From the NCBI GenBank assembly GCA_965267185.1, contig OZ253937.1, positions 186,001-250,000 of the forward strand: DNA of 64,000 nt, written 5' to 3'. Origin of the DNA: G965267185 sp965267185. GTDB taxonomy: Bacteria > Pseudomonadota > Alphaproteobacteria > UBA6615. Of the stretch, positions 7,804 through 16,071 are shown piece by piece (the first letter of the stretch is position 1; each line of letters begins with the position of its first letter). A model generated the notes under the pieces. The model had not been told where the DNA came from and did no database searches. It saw only the letters and a program-made list of their open reading frames with translations. Both the position numbers and the translations under genes were made by a program.

Positions 7804-8336
7804 TAATTGCCCTGATTTGCCTGCAATAGGTTCAAGACGAAATTGCCAATTTTGCCGAACCGGGCGCTGAAGGCCGTCCAGTCGACCCCGTCTGGATCGG
7901 AAATAATGTCGCCGAACGGGCGTTGATCGAGTTTGAAGTCCGCGAACAGCTCCGCCTCGCTTAACCGGCCGTCGGCATTCGTATCGAAGCTGCGAAACAC
8001 CGTCTCGAGCTTAGCCTGTTCGAGCGTTAAAACGCCGAGTGAGATTAAGCTACGTTCCTGATTGGACAGGCCCGATCCAATGTCTCCCACCGCCGACTTC
8101 GCGTCGGCATGAAGCGTTTCGAGCTCCTGTAGAGAAATTTTCTTGTCCTTGTTGCGGTCCAAGAATGCGGACACGCGCCCGGTGCACGCGCGCGACGGAT
8201 CTTCGGCGCAGACATCGCGCAGGCCGGCGATAAACCCGGCAAAGGAGTCCTGCGCCGCGGCGGGCGTGGTTTCGGCGGCAATGCCCAGCAGCAGGAGTGG
8301 GATGGCCGCAAGGTGTAACCGCGGCCGAAGGCTCAT
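7803..8336 (-). CDS. secreted EF-hand calcium-binding protein
   Basis: This 177-residue protein has a signal peptide ending near PAAAQD and two EF-hand loops, DRNKDKKISLQE and DTNADGRLSEAE. These keep the Asp/Asn ligands at loop positions 1, 3 and 5 and the Glu at 12. The protein should bind Ca2+ in the periplasm. Its ATG overlaps the TGA of the upstream membrane-protein gene (GTGATGA; a GTG one codon earlier is also possible), which implies translational coupling. Its stop codon lies at the tip of the MITE, so the C-terminal residues may have been changed by the insertion. Confidence 0.75.
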   Translation of the reverse strand: MSLRPRLHLAAIPLLLLGIAAETTPAAAQDSFAGFIAGLRDVCAEDPSRACTGRVSAFLDRNKDKKISLQELETLHADAKSAVGDIGSGLSNQERSLISLGVLTLEQAKLETVFRSFDTNADGRLSEAELFADFKLDQRPFGDIISDPDGVDWTAFSARFGKIGNFVLNLLQANQGN

Positions 8337-8755
8337 CACGATGCGGCCCGTTGACGCCGCAGGTGTGCGGTAGCCCAGCGGACTGGGGTCAGCAGGGCGA
8401 TGAGAACAATTGCGATGATTGCCAAACCGCTGACGCTCATCCAGATGGAAAAATTCCCCAAACCGGCGACACCTTCGACCACCAACGTTCCGATGAACGT
8501 CACCGGCATAAAAACGCCGATGAAGAGCACGCTGTTCATGACATTCTCAATGGCGCCGGACCCCGCGAAGCCGTGGCACTGATAGCTCGGCAGCAGCTGT
8601 TCCCAGTCGTTGAAAACGCGCCAGTAGCAGCCGACTGCCGGCGGTTCGCTGGTCGGTAGCAGCAGACTCGCCAGCAACAGCGCGGCCAGCGTCGCGAAGG
8701 CAACAAAGGCCCAGCGGCTAAAACGCCAGAAGATATGTTGCGCGGCTGTATCCAT
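8336..8755 (-). CDS. small membrane protein with three predicted helices
   Basis: This 139-residue protein has hydrophobic segments near 15-33, 74-95 and 101-122. A loop between the first two contains two cysteines (GCYWRVF and SYQCHG) that could form a periplasmic disulfide. It is the first gene of a two-gene unit with the EF-hand protein, whose start codon overlaps its stop. No family is recognised. The coupling suggests the two act together at the cell envelope. Confidence 0.6.
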   Translation of the reverse strand: MDTAAQHIFWRFSRWAFVAFATLAALLLASLLLPTSEPPAVGCYWRVFNDWEQLLPSYQCHGFAGSGAIENVMNSVLFIGVFMPVTFIGTLVVEGVAGLGNFSIWMSVSGLAIIAIVLIALLTPVRWATAHLRRQRAAS

Positions 8756-9035
8756 ATCCGGTGATCCGCTTAGTCCATTGCTCTCGGTTCTTGGCGCGAC
8801 TTCGCCAGAATAATGAGCCGATTTTGAGGCGCTCGCCCACCGTTGGTTCTGCGTCGGCAGTCGACGCTATTGTACGCGGCTCCTTTGATTCGATACCGAG
8901 CCCGTCGACACTATGTGCGGGCGCGGTCTTTCTCGCGCTTCGCAGGGCAGCCAATTGACTCCGGCGGCCCAGATGTCATGTTTCCTGTTGGCGGTTTGGA
9001 CTGCCCGATAAACGAAATAATGGGGGAACCGAACA

Positions 9036-10019
9036 ATGCGTGCAGCGACCTATACCCAGCTTGGGCCCGCCGCTGATGTCCTACAGGTTGGCGAGGTGGA
9101 TACGCCGCAGCCCGGCCCTGGCGAAGTCCGGGTGAAACTGCATACGTCGGGCGTTAATCCGTCCGACTGGAAAGCGCGGCTGCGCGGCCGCGGCGGCGAC
9201 ATTCCGTTTCCCAAAATCATTCCCCATAGCGACGGCGCCGGGGTGGTCGACGCCGTGGGCGAGGGGGTCGACGACGCCCGTGTCGGCCAGCGCGTGTGGG
9301 TGATGAACGGCCAGTGGAAACGGCCCTTCGGCACCGCGGCGGAATATATCGCGCTGCCGGAGAAATACGTCATCGCACTGCCCGACGCCGCCGATTTCGC
9401 CGAGGCGGCGTGTTTCGGTATCCCGTTTCTCACTGCGCAGCGGGCGGTAACCTTTGACGGCGATGTGTCCGGCCAGACCATTCTGGTTGCCGGTGGAGCC
9501 GGGGCGGTGGGTCATCACGCGATCCAGATCGCCAAGTATAAGGGCGCGCGGGTTTTGACCACGGTGAGCTCGCCGGAGAAGGCCGACTATGTGCGTGCTG
9601 CGGGTGCCGATGAGGCGATCAACTATCGCACCGAGGATGTCGCCGCGCGGGTCGAAGAGCTAACCGACGGGCGCGGTGCCGACCGCATCATCGAGCTCAA
9701 TCTCTCGGCCAACGCGCCGATGTATGGCCGCATCCTGGCGCCCGAGGGCACAGTGATCGTCTACGGTACCGACGAACCCATGGCGAGCGTTCCGGCGCAG
9801 GATTTCATCGTGCGCGGCGCGGCGCTCAAATGGTTCATCGTCTATGAGATTTCCGATGAGGTCCGCGACGCCGGCGTCGCCGACTTAAACCGAATGATTG
9901 CCGACAATGCGCTTACCACCACCATCGCCGCGCGGTTTCCGCTCGAGGAGGTCGTCGCGGCGCACGAAATGGTCGAGGCGGCGAAGCATATGGGCAACGT
10001 GGTTCTCGGTATCGCGTAG
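9036..10019 (+). CDS. NAD(P)H:quinone oxidoreductase (zinc-free MDR family)
   Basis: This 327-residue enzyme starts MRAATYTQLGPAADVLQVGE, typical of the zeta-crystallin/QOR branch of medium-chain dehydrogenases. A GroES-like N-terminal half is followed by a Rossmann fold with the nucleotide loop VAGGAGAVGHHAIQIAK near 151-167. The catalytic zinc ligands of alcohol dehydrogenases are absent. Family members reduce quinones or other electron-poor alkenes with NADPH. GGGGGAA precedes the start. It stands alone, and the 280 bases upstream show no other gene or clear signal. Confidence 0.85.
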   Translation: MRAATYTQLGPAADVLQVGEVDTPQPGPGEVRVKLHTSGVNPSDWKARLRGRGGDIPFPKIIPHSDGAGVVDAVGEGVDDARVGQRVWVMNGQWKRPFGTAAEYIALPEKYVIALPDAADFAEAACFGIPFLTAQRAVTFDGDVSGQTILVAGGAGAVGHHAIQIAKYKGARVLTTVSSPEKADYVRAAGADEAINYRTEDVAARVEELTDGRGADRIIELNLSANAPMYGRILAPEGTVIVYGTDEPMASVPAQDFIVRGAALKWFIVYEISDEVRDAGVADLNRMIADNALTTTIAARFPLEEVVAAHEMVEAAKHMGNVVLGIA

Positions 10020-10227
10020 CACCCGGCAAGGTGACATCAAAACGAGATAGACTCACCTTCCGCCGGCCCATAAAATTTGCCGCTTAGGCGCGTGTGTTCG
10101 AAATCGAAGTTTCAAATTCTTATTGATGCGACTGTAAGTCATCGAAGTCCTAGGATCGTCTCTTCGATTCAAATGTCGAAGCGATAGTTCCGCAAATCAA
10201 CTTGATCGATAAAGGGATCTGGGCACT

Positions 10228-11025
10228 TTGCGTATTCGACCTTTGATTTTGCACGATGCTTTTTCCCGGCGGTATGACGCAAGCGCCCTAAACATTCATG
10301 ACGATCCGGTACCGGGCATCATCTGGCTGGGCTTGCCCCTCTTTCTCATCGGGGTACCTCTGATACTAACGGTACTCGACCAAGATTTGTTTATTTGGTG
10401 GGTGTCTGACGAGACGGGAGTCGGTGAAAACCTCACCGCAATACTATTTATACTGGCCGGAATACTGGCATTCATGGTGGCGAAACGGGGCGATGCGATA
10501 CCGCTGCGTTGGCTGCAGATCGCGTTCTATGCAATTGCCGTGCTGGCAATTCTCGTTGCTGGTGAAGAATGGAGCTGGGGGCAGCATTTTGCCGGCTGGG
10601 GAACACCGGACTGGGTTGCCGATCTGAATAAGCAGAATGAAACCAATATCCACAATATGGCGGACCGGGTGCTCGATCAGAAGCCGCGGGCCATAATCAG
10701 CATCGTCATCCTTATATTCGGGGTCTTGGTGCCGCTGTTCCGCCGCAAGATTTCCTGGCTCGACGATTATCCCGTGCTGAGCTGGCTCATGCCCGGACGG
10801 CTGATGATCCCCGCAGCGCTGTTAGTCATTCTGCCGCGTCTGGTCGACCGGTTTCAGGTTTGGTTCGATGTTCTTGTACCGCCCCCGTTCTATGTTCCCA
10901 CGCGGCAATACCAGGAAATGCAGGAGTTGTTCATCGCCGCTTTTGTCTTTCTGTACGTTCTGAATATTTTTCTTCGGGTACGACAGTTCGCGCGAACTGT
11001 CCCGGAGGATGGCAAGATCGCTTGA
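10228..11025 (+). CDS. polytopic membrane protein with EEWSWGQ signature
   Basis: This 265-residue protein is read from a TTG start preceded by AAAGGGAT. It has about six hydrophobic segments (near 29-50, 68-84, 97-112, 150-167, 190-205 and 232-250). A conserved-looking patch between helices three and four reads GEEWSWGQHFAGWGTPDW, then NKQNETNIHN. Acidic, Trp, His and Asn residues clustered at a membrane face suggest an active site, but I cannot name the reaction. No gene partner is evident. The 208-base gap before it contains no other feature I can support. Confidence 0.65.
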   Translation: MRIRPLILHDAFSRRYDASALNIHDDPVPGIIWLGLPLFLIGVPLILTVLDQDLFIWWVSDETGVGENLTAILFILAGILAFMVAKRGDAIPLRWLQIAFYAIAVLAILVAGEEWSWGQHFAGWGTPDWVADLNKQNETNIHNMADRVLDQKPRAIISIVILIFGVLVPLFRRKISWLDDYPVLSWLMPGRLMIPAALLVILPRLVDRFQVWFDVLVPPPFYVPTRQYQEMQELFIAAFVFLYVLNIFLRVRQFARTVPEDGKIA

Positions 11026-11062
11026 TCTAGCAGTCGCTTACGGCCAGCCTTGCGAGCGGCGA

Positions 11063-11875
11063 TCAATCAAGATCCCGGAAAGGAGCCTCGCGCTCTTCCA
11101 AAAATTCGCGCAAGGCGCAATCCTTCAACTTCTTCATCCATTTCCGGCCCTCGGGCGATGCATGTAACGTCGCGATCGCCTCGACATTATAGAGCCACGA
11201 ACTCGTAAGCCCGGCTGTCTCTTGGTAATGGTTGATCGACGCCTTGGCGAATTTGATTGCTGGTCCGGGCATGCGCGACAATTTCCGGGCGAGTCGGCGC
11301 GCTTCGTCCATTAATTGATCGCCTGGCACCGCCCGGTTCACCAGGTGGATGCGTTCCGCCTCTTTGCCGTCGATCAAATCGCCGGTGTACATCAACCAGC
11401 GCACGTGCCGGATCGGCACCGTCCACGGCATCATCAGCGATGGCGGCCCCGAGACATGGCGCACTTCGGGCTCGCCGAGTTGTGCGTCCTCGGCCGCGAT
11501 GGCCAGGTCACAACACATCGCGAGCTCGAGCCCGCCCGCCAGCGCATAGCCGTTTATTGCCGCGATGACCGGCACTTCCGACTCCCAAATGGTGCGCAGA
11601 CGGGCGCAATTCGCCGACATGTCCGCGCGCCAATCTTCCGTATCCATTTCGAAGTCGTCGCTAATTAAGTCGAATCCGGTCGTGAAGGCGCGTCCTTCGC
11701 CCGTAAGAATGAGCGCGCGAACGTCTGGGTCGCGCTGGGCATTGCGAACGGCCTCATCAAGCGCGTCGAGAAGTTCCAGGTTGAGCGCGTTTAATTTTTC
11801 TGGCCGGTTCATGGTCAGAATTGCGAAGGCATCGTCTGGGTCCCGCTCGATCCGTAAAACATTGCATGTCGTCAT
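11063..11875 (-). CDS. enoyl-CoA hydratase/isomerase (crotonase family)
   Basis: This 270-residue crotonase has the oxyanion-hole segment GRAFTTGFDLI, a second one at INGYALAGGLELAMCCDLAI, and Glu in LGEPEV at the usual catalytic position. Its start overlaps the stop of the upstream CoA ligase by four bases (ATGA), so the two are translated together. With a feruloyl-CoA-synthase-like partner, it may hydrate, and possibly cleave, an enoyl- or cinnamoyl-CoA. Simple beta-oxidation hydratase activity is an equal alternative. The crotonase fold is certain; the substrate is not. Confidence 0.85.
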   Translation of the reverse strand: MTTCNVLRIERDPDDAFAILTMNRPEKLNALNLELLDALDEAVRNAQRDPDVRALILTGEGRAFTTGFDLISDDFEMDTEDWRADMSANCARLRTIWESEVPVIAAINGYALAGGLELAMCCDLAIAAEDAQLGEPEVRHVSGPPSLMMPWTVPIRHVRWLMYTGDLIDGKEAERIHLVNRAVPGDQLMDEARRLARKLSRMPGPAIKFAKASINHYQETAGLTSSWLYNVEAIATLHASPEGRKWMKKLKDCALREFLEEREAPFRDLD

Positions 11876-13707
11876 AATTGGCGCCTGTCATCCTGTTCGT
11901 TTGTGGGTGAGCTCACGGTTATGATGCCCGCGGCAGGTACAACGTCGTAAAGCTGTGTGACCAGTTTGGCGTTGTTGGCCAGGCACCGGTTTTGCACCAG
12001 GTGGCCCTTATCATTGATCTCTCCGGCGCCGCGGTCCGGCGGATTGGACGCCACGGCGGCGCGATGAACGGCAGTCGAACTGCCGGGCATGCGGACGTTG
12101 TGCTGTGCGAGGGCTTCGGCAAAAAAGCTGGCCAACTCGACGGCGCCGAACTGTTCGTGCGCCGTCGCCGTGGGGTAGAGAATGACGGCGAGCTGACTTT
12201 GCCCGGCGCCGGCAATGGCTACGTCCTGGAGGTGAGGCGCACAGGCTTCGAGCAATGCGTGGCGTAACGACCCAACCTTGACCCGGGTTCCCGTCGCCAG
12301 CTTGAAGTCTTCGGCGATGCGGCCGTCGAAGCTCAGGCCGCGCTCGGGTGTGGCCTCGAATGTCGCCACCACCAGGTCTCCGGTACATAGATACCCCTCA
12401 TCGTCGAGTGGCAGAGGCGCTAAACCGTCGTCACTCACATAACCCGGCGACACGTTGGGGCCTTGCACGCGAACCTCCCAGGCATCACCGACCGGCGCCA
12501 GCCGCAGCGCATGACCAGGCAAAGGCACGCCAATTTCATTGGTGTTTTGGGCCGCTTGGTAACCTAAGCAGATCGTCGAGCCGGCTTCGGTTGCCCCATA
12601 ACCCGAAAGTACCGTTGGCGGCCCGCCGGGGCCGTGTGGCCCCGCCGCAACGAACCGTTGCAGCTCTTCCCAGGTTTGGGCATTCATGCCAGCGCCAGCG
12701 AAGAAAATGAGTTCCAGCCGCTCGAAAAAGGCGGCCGCGGTTTCCCGATCGCTCGCAAGATGCTCCATCAACAAAGACAGGCCGAACGGTACGTTGATAT
12801 GAATTGTCGGCTTGACCTTCCGTATTTGGCGCGCGAGCGCTTCGATCCGCGTGGGATCGGGCGGCTGCGCCACATAATAAGCGCCGCCGTTCCAGAGCAT
12901 CTTGAAGAAGTTGTCGAGGCCGCCGAACACGTGGTGCCACGGCAACCAATCGATCAGCACCGGTCTCGCTTGCGCGAGAAACGGCCAATGTAGGGCATAC
13001 GCACTTTGGTTGGAGGCGATCATCTGGCGGGTGATTACGACGCCTTTTGGCTCGCCTGTCGAACCGGACGTAAAGTAGATAGCAGTTGGGTCATCTGGCG
13101 AAGCCTCAATACGATCGGGCTTTCCACCATTTACGCCTTGCCGGCAAACAGCATCGATTTCGGAATTAGCAATAACCGGAGGCGATGAACTCGGCAAATC
13201 CGACAGGAAGCGCTGGTTATCGCCCGTCAGGTCTATCAGCGCTTGCGGCTTTGCCACCGCTAGAAGTTGGGAAAGTCGCGTGCGGCCAAACGCGGAAGCG
13301 AGGAGCGCGGGCGACAACGGTGCATGTACGGCGCCGATCTTCAAACAGGCGAGTTTTAGCGCGGCATGAGCTGTGCCTGCACTGCCCAGTACGGCAACTG
13401 ATCGACCCTTTTGAACGCCACGGCTCTGCAGGAAGTGGGCCACCGCGTCGGACGCGAGGTCGATTTCACCGTAGCTCAATAGGGCGCCTTCACTGCTTTC
13501 GTCATCGCAGATGAAGGGCGCTCCGCCGTCTTGCTCGACCCAATAGTCGAAGCGCGCCAAGACATCCTGCAGCGGCTCCGGCAACGGGATGCTGTTGCGC
13601 AGTCCAATTGACTCATCGTTCCAATTGGTCCGCTCGATATCCGGTAACGCCAGGCGTTTTTGGCCACTCACGACCCTATCCCAATTCTTTGTCGGCGGAA
13701 ATGCCAC
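11872..13707 (-). CDS. feruloyl-CoA synthase-like acyl/aryl-CoA ligase
   Basis: This 611-residue AMP-forming ligase is read from a GTG start. It has the phosphate-binding loop YFTSGSTGEPKGVV, the LPWHHVFGG segment, GYGATEAG, CTGDL and the hinge region GRIAEDFKLATGTRVKVG. The last matches feruloyl-CoA synthases better than fatty-acid ligases. It would activate a hydroxycinnamate or related acid with ATP and CoA. The downstream crotonase overlaps it by four bases. The C-terminal roughly 25 residues are not typical of the family. Ligase class is firm; feruloyl specificity is inferred. Confidence 0.82.
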   Translation of the reverse strand: MAFPPTKNWDRVVSGQKRLALPDIERTNWNDESIGLRNSIPLPEPLQDVLARFDYWVEQDGGAPFICDDESSEGALLSYGEIDLASDAVAHFLQSRGVQKGRSVAVLGSAGTAHAALKLACLKIGAVHAPLSPALLASAFGRTRLSQLLAVAKPQALIDLTGDNQRFLSDLPSSSPPVIANSEIDAVCRQGVNGGKPDRIEASPDDPTAIYFTSGSTGEPKGVVITRQMIASNQSAYALHWPFLAQARPVLIDWLPWHHVFGGLDNFFKMLWNGGAYYVAQPPDPTRIEALARQIRKVKPTIHINVPFGLSLLMEHLASDRETAAAFFERLELIFFAGAGMNAQTWEELQRFVAAGPHGPGGPPTVLSGYGATEAGSTICLGYQAAQNTNEIGVPLPGHALRLAPVGDAWEVRVQGPNVSPGYVSDDGLAPLPLDDEGYLCTGDLVVATFEATPERGLSFDGRIAEDFKLATGTRVKVGSLRHALLEACAPHLQDVAIAGAGQSQLAVILYPTATAHEQFGAVELASFFAEALAQHNVRMPGSSTAVHRAAVASNPPDRGAGEINDKGHLVQNRCLANNAKLVTQLYDVVPAAGIITVSSPTNEQDDRRQL

Positions 13708-14024
13708 CGCACAAAGATGACAGATGCAGCTTCACTGCGGCAATGCCGGCCGACGTTAAATCGACATTACATCGGTATCTTCTTGCAGGTTTGATCGCTC
13801 TCGCTCGCGGCGAGATTTGCGGCCGGCAAGCTCACCGAGTGGCATTAAGAAAAATCCTCATGCTGAGCTTCCTCATCCCGAGCATGTCGAGGGACGAAGT
13901 AAGAGAACCGCAACAACCTCTCCTTCGAGACGCCCTTTCGCCTCACCCTGAGGAGGGCCTTTAGGCCCGTCTCGAAGGGGCGGCGAAAGGGCTCCTCAGG
14001 ATGAGGTTGTTGCGGTGTTCGGCC
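13708..14024. other. gene-free interval containing a dispersed repeat
   Basis: Between the divergently oriented CoA-ligase start and the SDR stop there are 317 bases. The first about 145 hold no coding sequence or signal that I can support. The rest is the hairpin repeat described separately. Confidence 0.6.
13856..14020. repeat. dispersed hairpin repeat, copy A (CCTCAnnCTGAGG / TTCGAGACG family)
   Basis: This alphaproteobacterial REP-like element is bounded by CCGCAACAACCTC (13908-13920) and its complement GAGGTTGTTGCGG (14003-14015). Inside, CCTTCGAGACG, CCCTTTCGCC and CTCACCCTGAGGAG are each followed later by a complementary partner (CGTCTCGAAGG, GGCGAAAGGG, CTCCTCAGGATGAG) in the same order. 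Related copies lie at 42597-42690 and 52281-52398. Confidence 0.85.
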
Positions 14025-14786
14025 CTAACGCGGGCCCATGCGCAGCGCGCCGTCGAGGCGGATCGATTCGCCGTTCAACATTGGGTTCTCGACGATACTA
14101 ACCACGAGCTGACCGTACTCCGCCGGTTTGCCGGGCCGATCGGGGAATTGCGCGGCGTCGAGCAGGCGCTGGTGCGCATTCGTCGGCATGGCCCCGAACA
14201 GCGGTGTGTCGAACGGCCCCGGCGATATCGCCATTACCCGGATGCCCTCGCGGGCGAACTCGCGCGCCAAAGCGATGCCCATGCCGACCACACCCGCTTT
14301 CGAGGCGGCGTAGGCGGTTTGGCCGATCTGGCCTTCATAGGCCGAGGTCGAGCCGGTGTTGACAATCACGCCGCGCTCGCCCTCCGCGTTGGGGTCCATC
14401 GTCATCATGTCGGCGGCGGCGAGGCGGATCATATTGAACGTGCCCGTGAGATTCACCCGGATCGTTTGCTCGAACCAGTCGAGATCGACCGGCCCGGTTT
14501 TGCCGACCACGGCGGCGCCGGGGCCGATACCGGCGCAATTGACGAGGATGCTGGCGGGCCCGTGAGCTTCGCGCGCTTGCGCCACCGCAGTGGCGGCGCT
14601 GTCCGCGTCGCCCACATCGCACTCCACCGCCAGCCCGCCGAACGCATCGGCGGTCCGTTGCGCGCCCTCGAGACGCAGATCGAGCACCGCCACCTTCGCG
14701 CCGGCATTAGCCAAAGTTTGCGCTGTTGCCGCGCCGAGCCCCGACCCGCCGCCGGTCACGATTGCCGCCTTGCCGGTTGTGTCCAT
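14025..14786 (-). CDS. SDR-family 3-hydroxyacyl-CoA dehydrogenase-like oxidoreductase
   Basis: This 253-residue classical short-chain dehydrogenase has the NAD-binding motif TGGGSGLGAAT (from residue 11), NCAG (83-86) and the catalytic set Ser146-Tyr159-Lys163 (NTGSTSAYEGQIGQTAYAAS). The overall pattern and the ending (NGESIRLDGALRMGPR) resemble type II 3-hydroxyacyl-CoA dehydrogenase (HSD10). It would oxidise a beta-hydroxyacyl-CoA or a related secondary alcohol with NAD+. It stands opposite the LLM monooxygenase with 143 bases between starts. A 309-codon antisense frame over the same DNA is a shadow. Confidence 0.88.
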   Translation of the reverse strand: MDTTGKAAIVTGGGSGLGAATAQTLANAGAKVAVLDLRLEGAQRTADAFGGLAVECDVGDADSAATAVAQAREAHGPASILVNCAGIGPGAAVVGKTGPVDLDWFEQTIRVNLTGTFNMIRLAAADMMTMDPNAEGERGVIVNTGSTSAYEGQIGQTAYAASKAGVVGMGIALAREFAREGIRVMAISPGPFDTPLFGAMPTNAHQRLLDAAQFPDRPGKPAEYGQLVVSIVENPMLNGESIRLDGALRMGPR

Positions 14787-14929
14787 GTGTTTTGCTCCCG
14801 GTGCGTGCTTTTATCTTTGGCTCTTAGCCTAGACGATCCTCTACGGCCGATAAATCACGACATGCCTACCGATGTTTGCGCGATAGCGCTAACATCGAGC
14901 GATAACGATAAAAAACGGGGCAGCGATTG

Positions 14930-16015
14930 ATGGTTGCAGATAACCTAAACTTCGCCTTCACCGTGGCGCCGGTTGGCGATGGCGGCCTCAGCGACGAACA
15001 GCTCTACGAAGAAGTGCTCGCCGATTGCCGGTTAGGCCAAGCGCTGGGGTACGACAGCGCGTGGATGCTCGAACACCATTTCTCCGACTATTTCCCGACG
15101 CCGAGCCCATTGATGTTCATGGCCAACTTGGCGCCGCAATGCCCGGGCTTGGGTTTCGGCGCGGCGGTGCTGGTGACGCCCTGGTATCACCCGGTGCGCC
15201 TGGCCGGCGAAATAGCCATGCTGAGCAACCTGTGCACCGGCGATCTCTATCTCGGCCTCGGGCGCGGCACGGCGAAACTGGAATACGACGCTTTCGGCAT
15301 CGACATGGAAGAGGCACGCGAGCGGTTCTACGAATCCTACGAAATCCTCAAGCGCGCGGTGGCGGGCGAAGCGTTCGCCTTCGACGGCAAGTACTATTCG
15401 ACCAACCGGGAAATCCGCATTCGCCCGACGCCGGTCAGCGAGCGCATCCATCTTTATGGCGCGCTCGGCAGCCCGCAAAGCGCGCCGATCATGGCCGAGT
15501 TGGGCTTGGCGCCGCTGAACACCTGCCAATTCCCCTTCCATATCCTCGAAAAGGCGATGGGCGCGTGGGAGGAACAGGCGGCGGTTACCGGTTATCCGGA
15601 CGAAACGCGCCGCCCGGTGATGGCGCACACGTTGATCGCCGACAGCGACGATGAGGCGATGGACTTGGCCCGCCGCCACTTGTCGGAGTTTTTCAAGCTA
15701 CAGGTGACCCACTATGAGGCGGATGCCGACTTCTGGGTCGATATCAAGGGCTACGAACAGTTCAGCCGTTTCTTTAAAAACCTTACCCAGCTAGCCGATC
15801 CCGACAATATCGGCAGCTTCGCCGAACATAACTTCGTCGGCTCGGTGCAAACCGTAGGTGAACAGGTGGAGAAGCTGGCGTCGATCGGTTTCAACCACAT
15901 CATCGTCCACCCGGCGACCGTCGGCGTGCCGCGGGCCCTGCGCCACGATGTCTTGAAGCGGTTCGCGGAGAATGTCGCGCCGGAGTTTTCTCCGTCCTTT
16001 GCCAAGGCGGCGTAG
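14930..16015 (+). CDS. LLM-class flavin-dependent monooxygenase
   Basis: This 361-residue bacterial-luciferase-like TIM barrel is recognised by FAFTVAPVGDG, the MLEHHFSDYFPTPSP segment in strand two, and LYLGLGRGTAKLEYDAFGI. Such enzymes use FMNH2 and O2 supplied by a separate reductase to oxygenate small organics. No reductase gene is adjacent. I use the ATG at 14930; a TTG one codon earlier is less likely. The substrate cannot be read from sequence. Confidence 0.87.
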   Translation: MVADNLNFAFTVAPVGDGGLSDEQLYEEVLADCRLGQALGYDSAWMLEHHFSDYFPTPSPLMFMANLAPQCPGLGFGAAVLVTPWYHPVRLAGEIAMLSNLCTGDLYLGLGRGTAKLEYDAFGIDMEEARERFYESYEILKRAVAGEAFAFDGKYYSTNREIRIRPTPVSERIHLYGALGSPQSAPIMAELGLAPLNTCQFPFHILEKAMGAWEEQAAVTGYPDETRRPVMAHTLIADSDDEAMDLARRHLSEFFKLQVTHYEADADFWVDIKGYEQFSRFFKNLTQLADPDNIGSFAEHNFVGSVQTVGEQVEKLASIGFNHIIVHPATVGVPRALRHDVLKRFAENVAPEFSPSFAKAA

Positions 16016-16071
16016 GTTAAGGCTTAACGGCTATATATCCGTGTGGGGACACAGCTGGTGGGCGCGGCCCA

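Noticed and set aside
1..8800. Search for PEP-CTERM sorting signals on the secreted proteins near the XrtA genes
   Set aside because: None of the nearby secreted proteins ends in a PEP motif plus hydrophobic helix and basic tail, so no sorted substrate can be named here.
8756..9035. Small plus-strand frame of 65 codons before the quinone oxidoreductase
   Set aside because: No ribosome-binding site, no recognisable domain, biased composition.
14001..14930. A 309-codon plus-strand frame opposite the SDR gene
   Set aside because: SDR catalytic triad and cofactor motifs on the minus strand are decisive.
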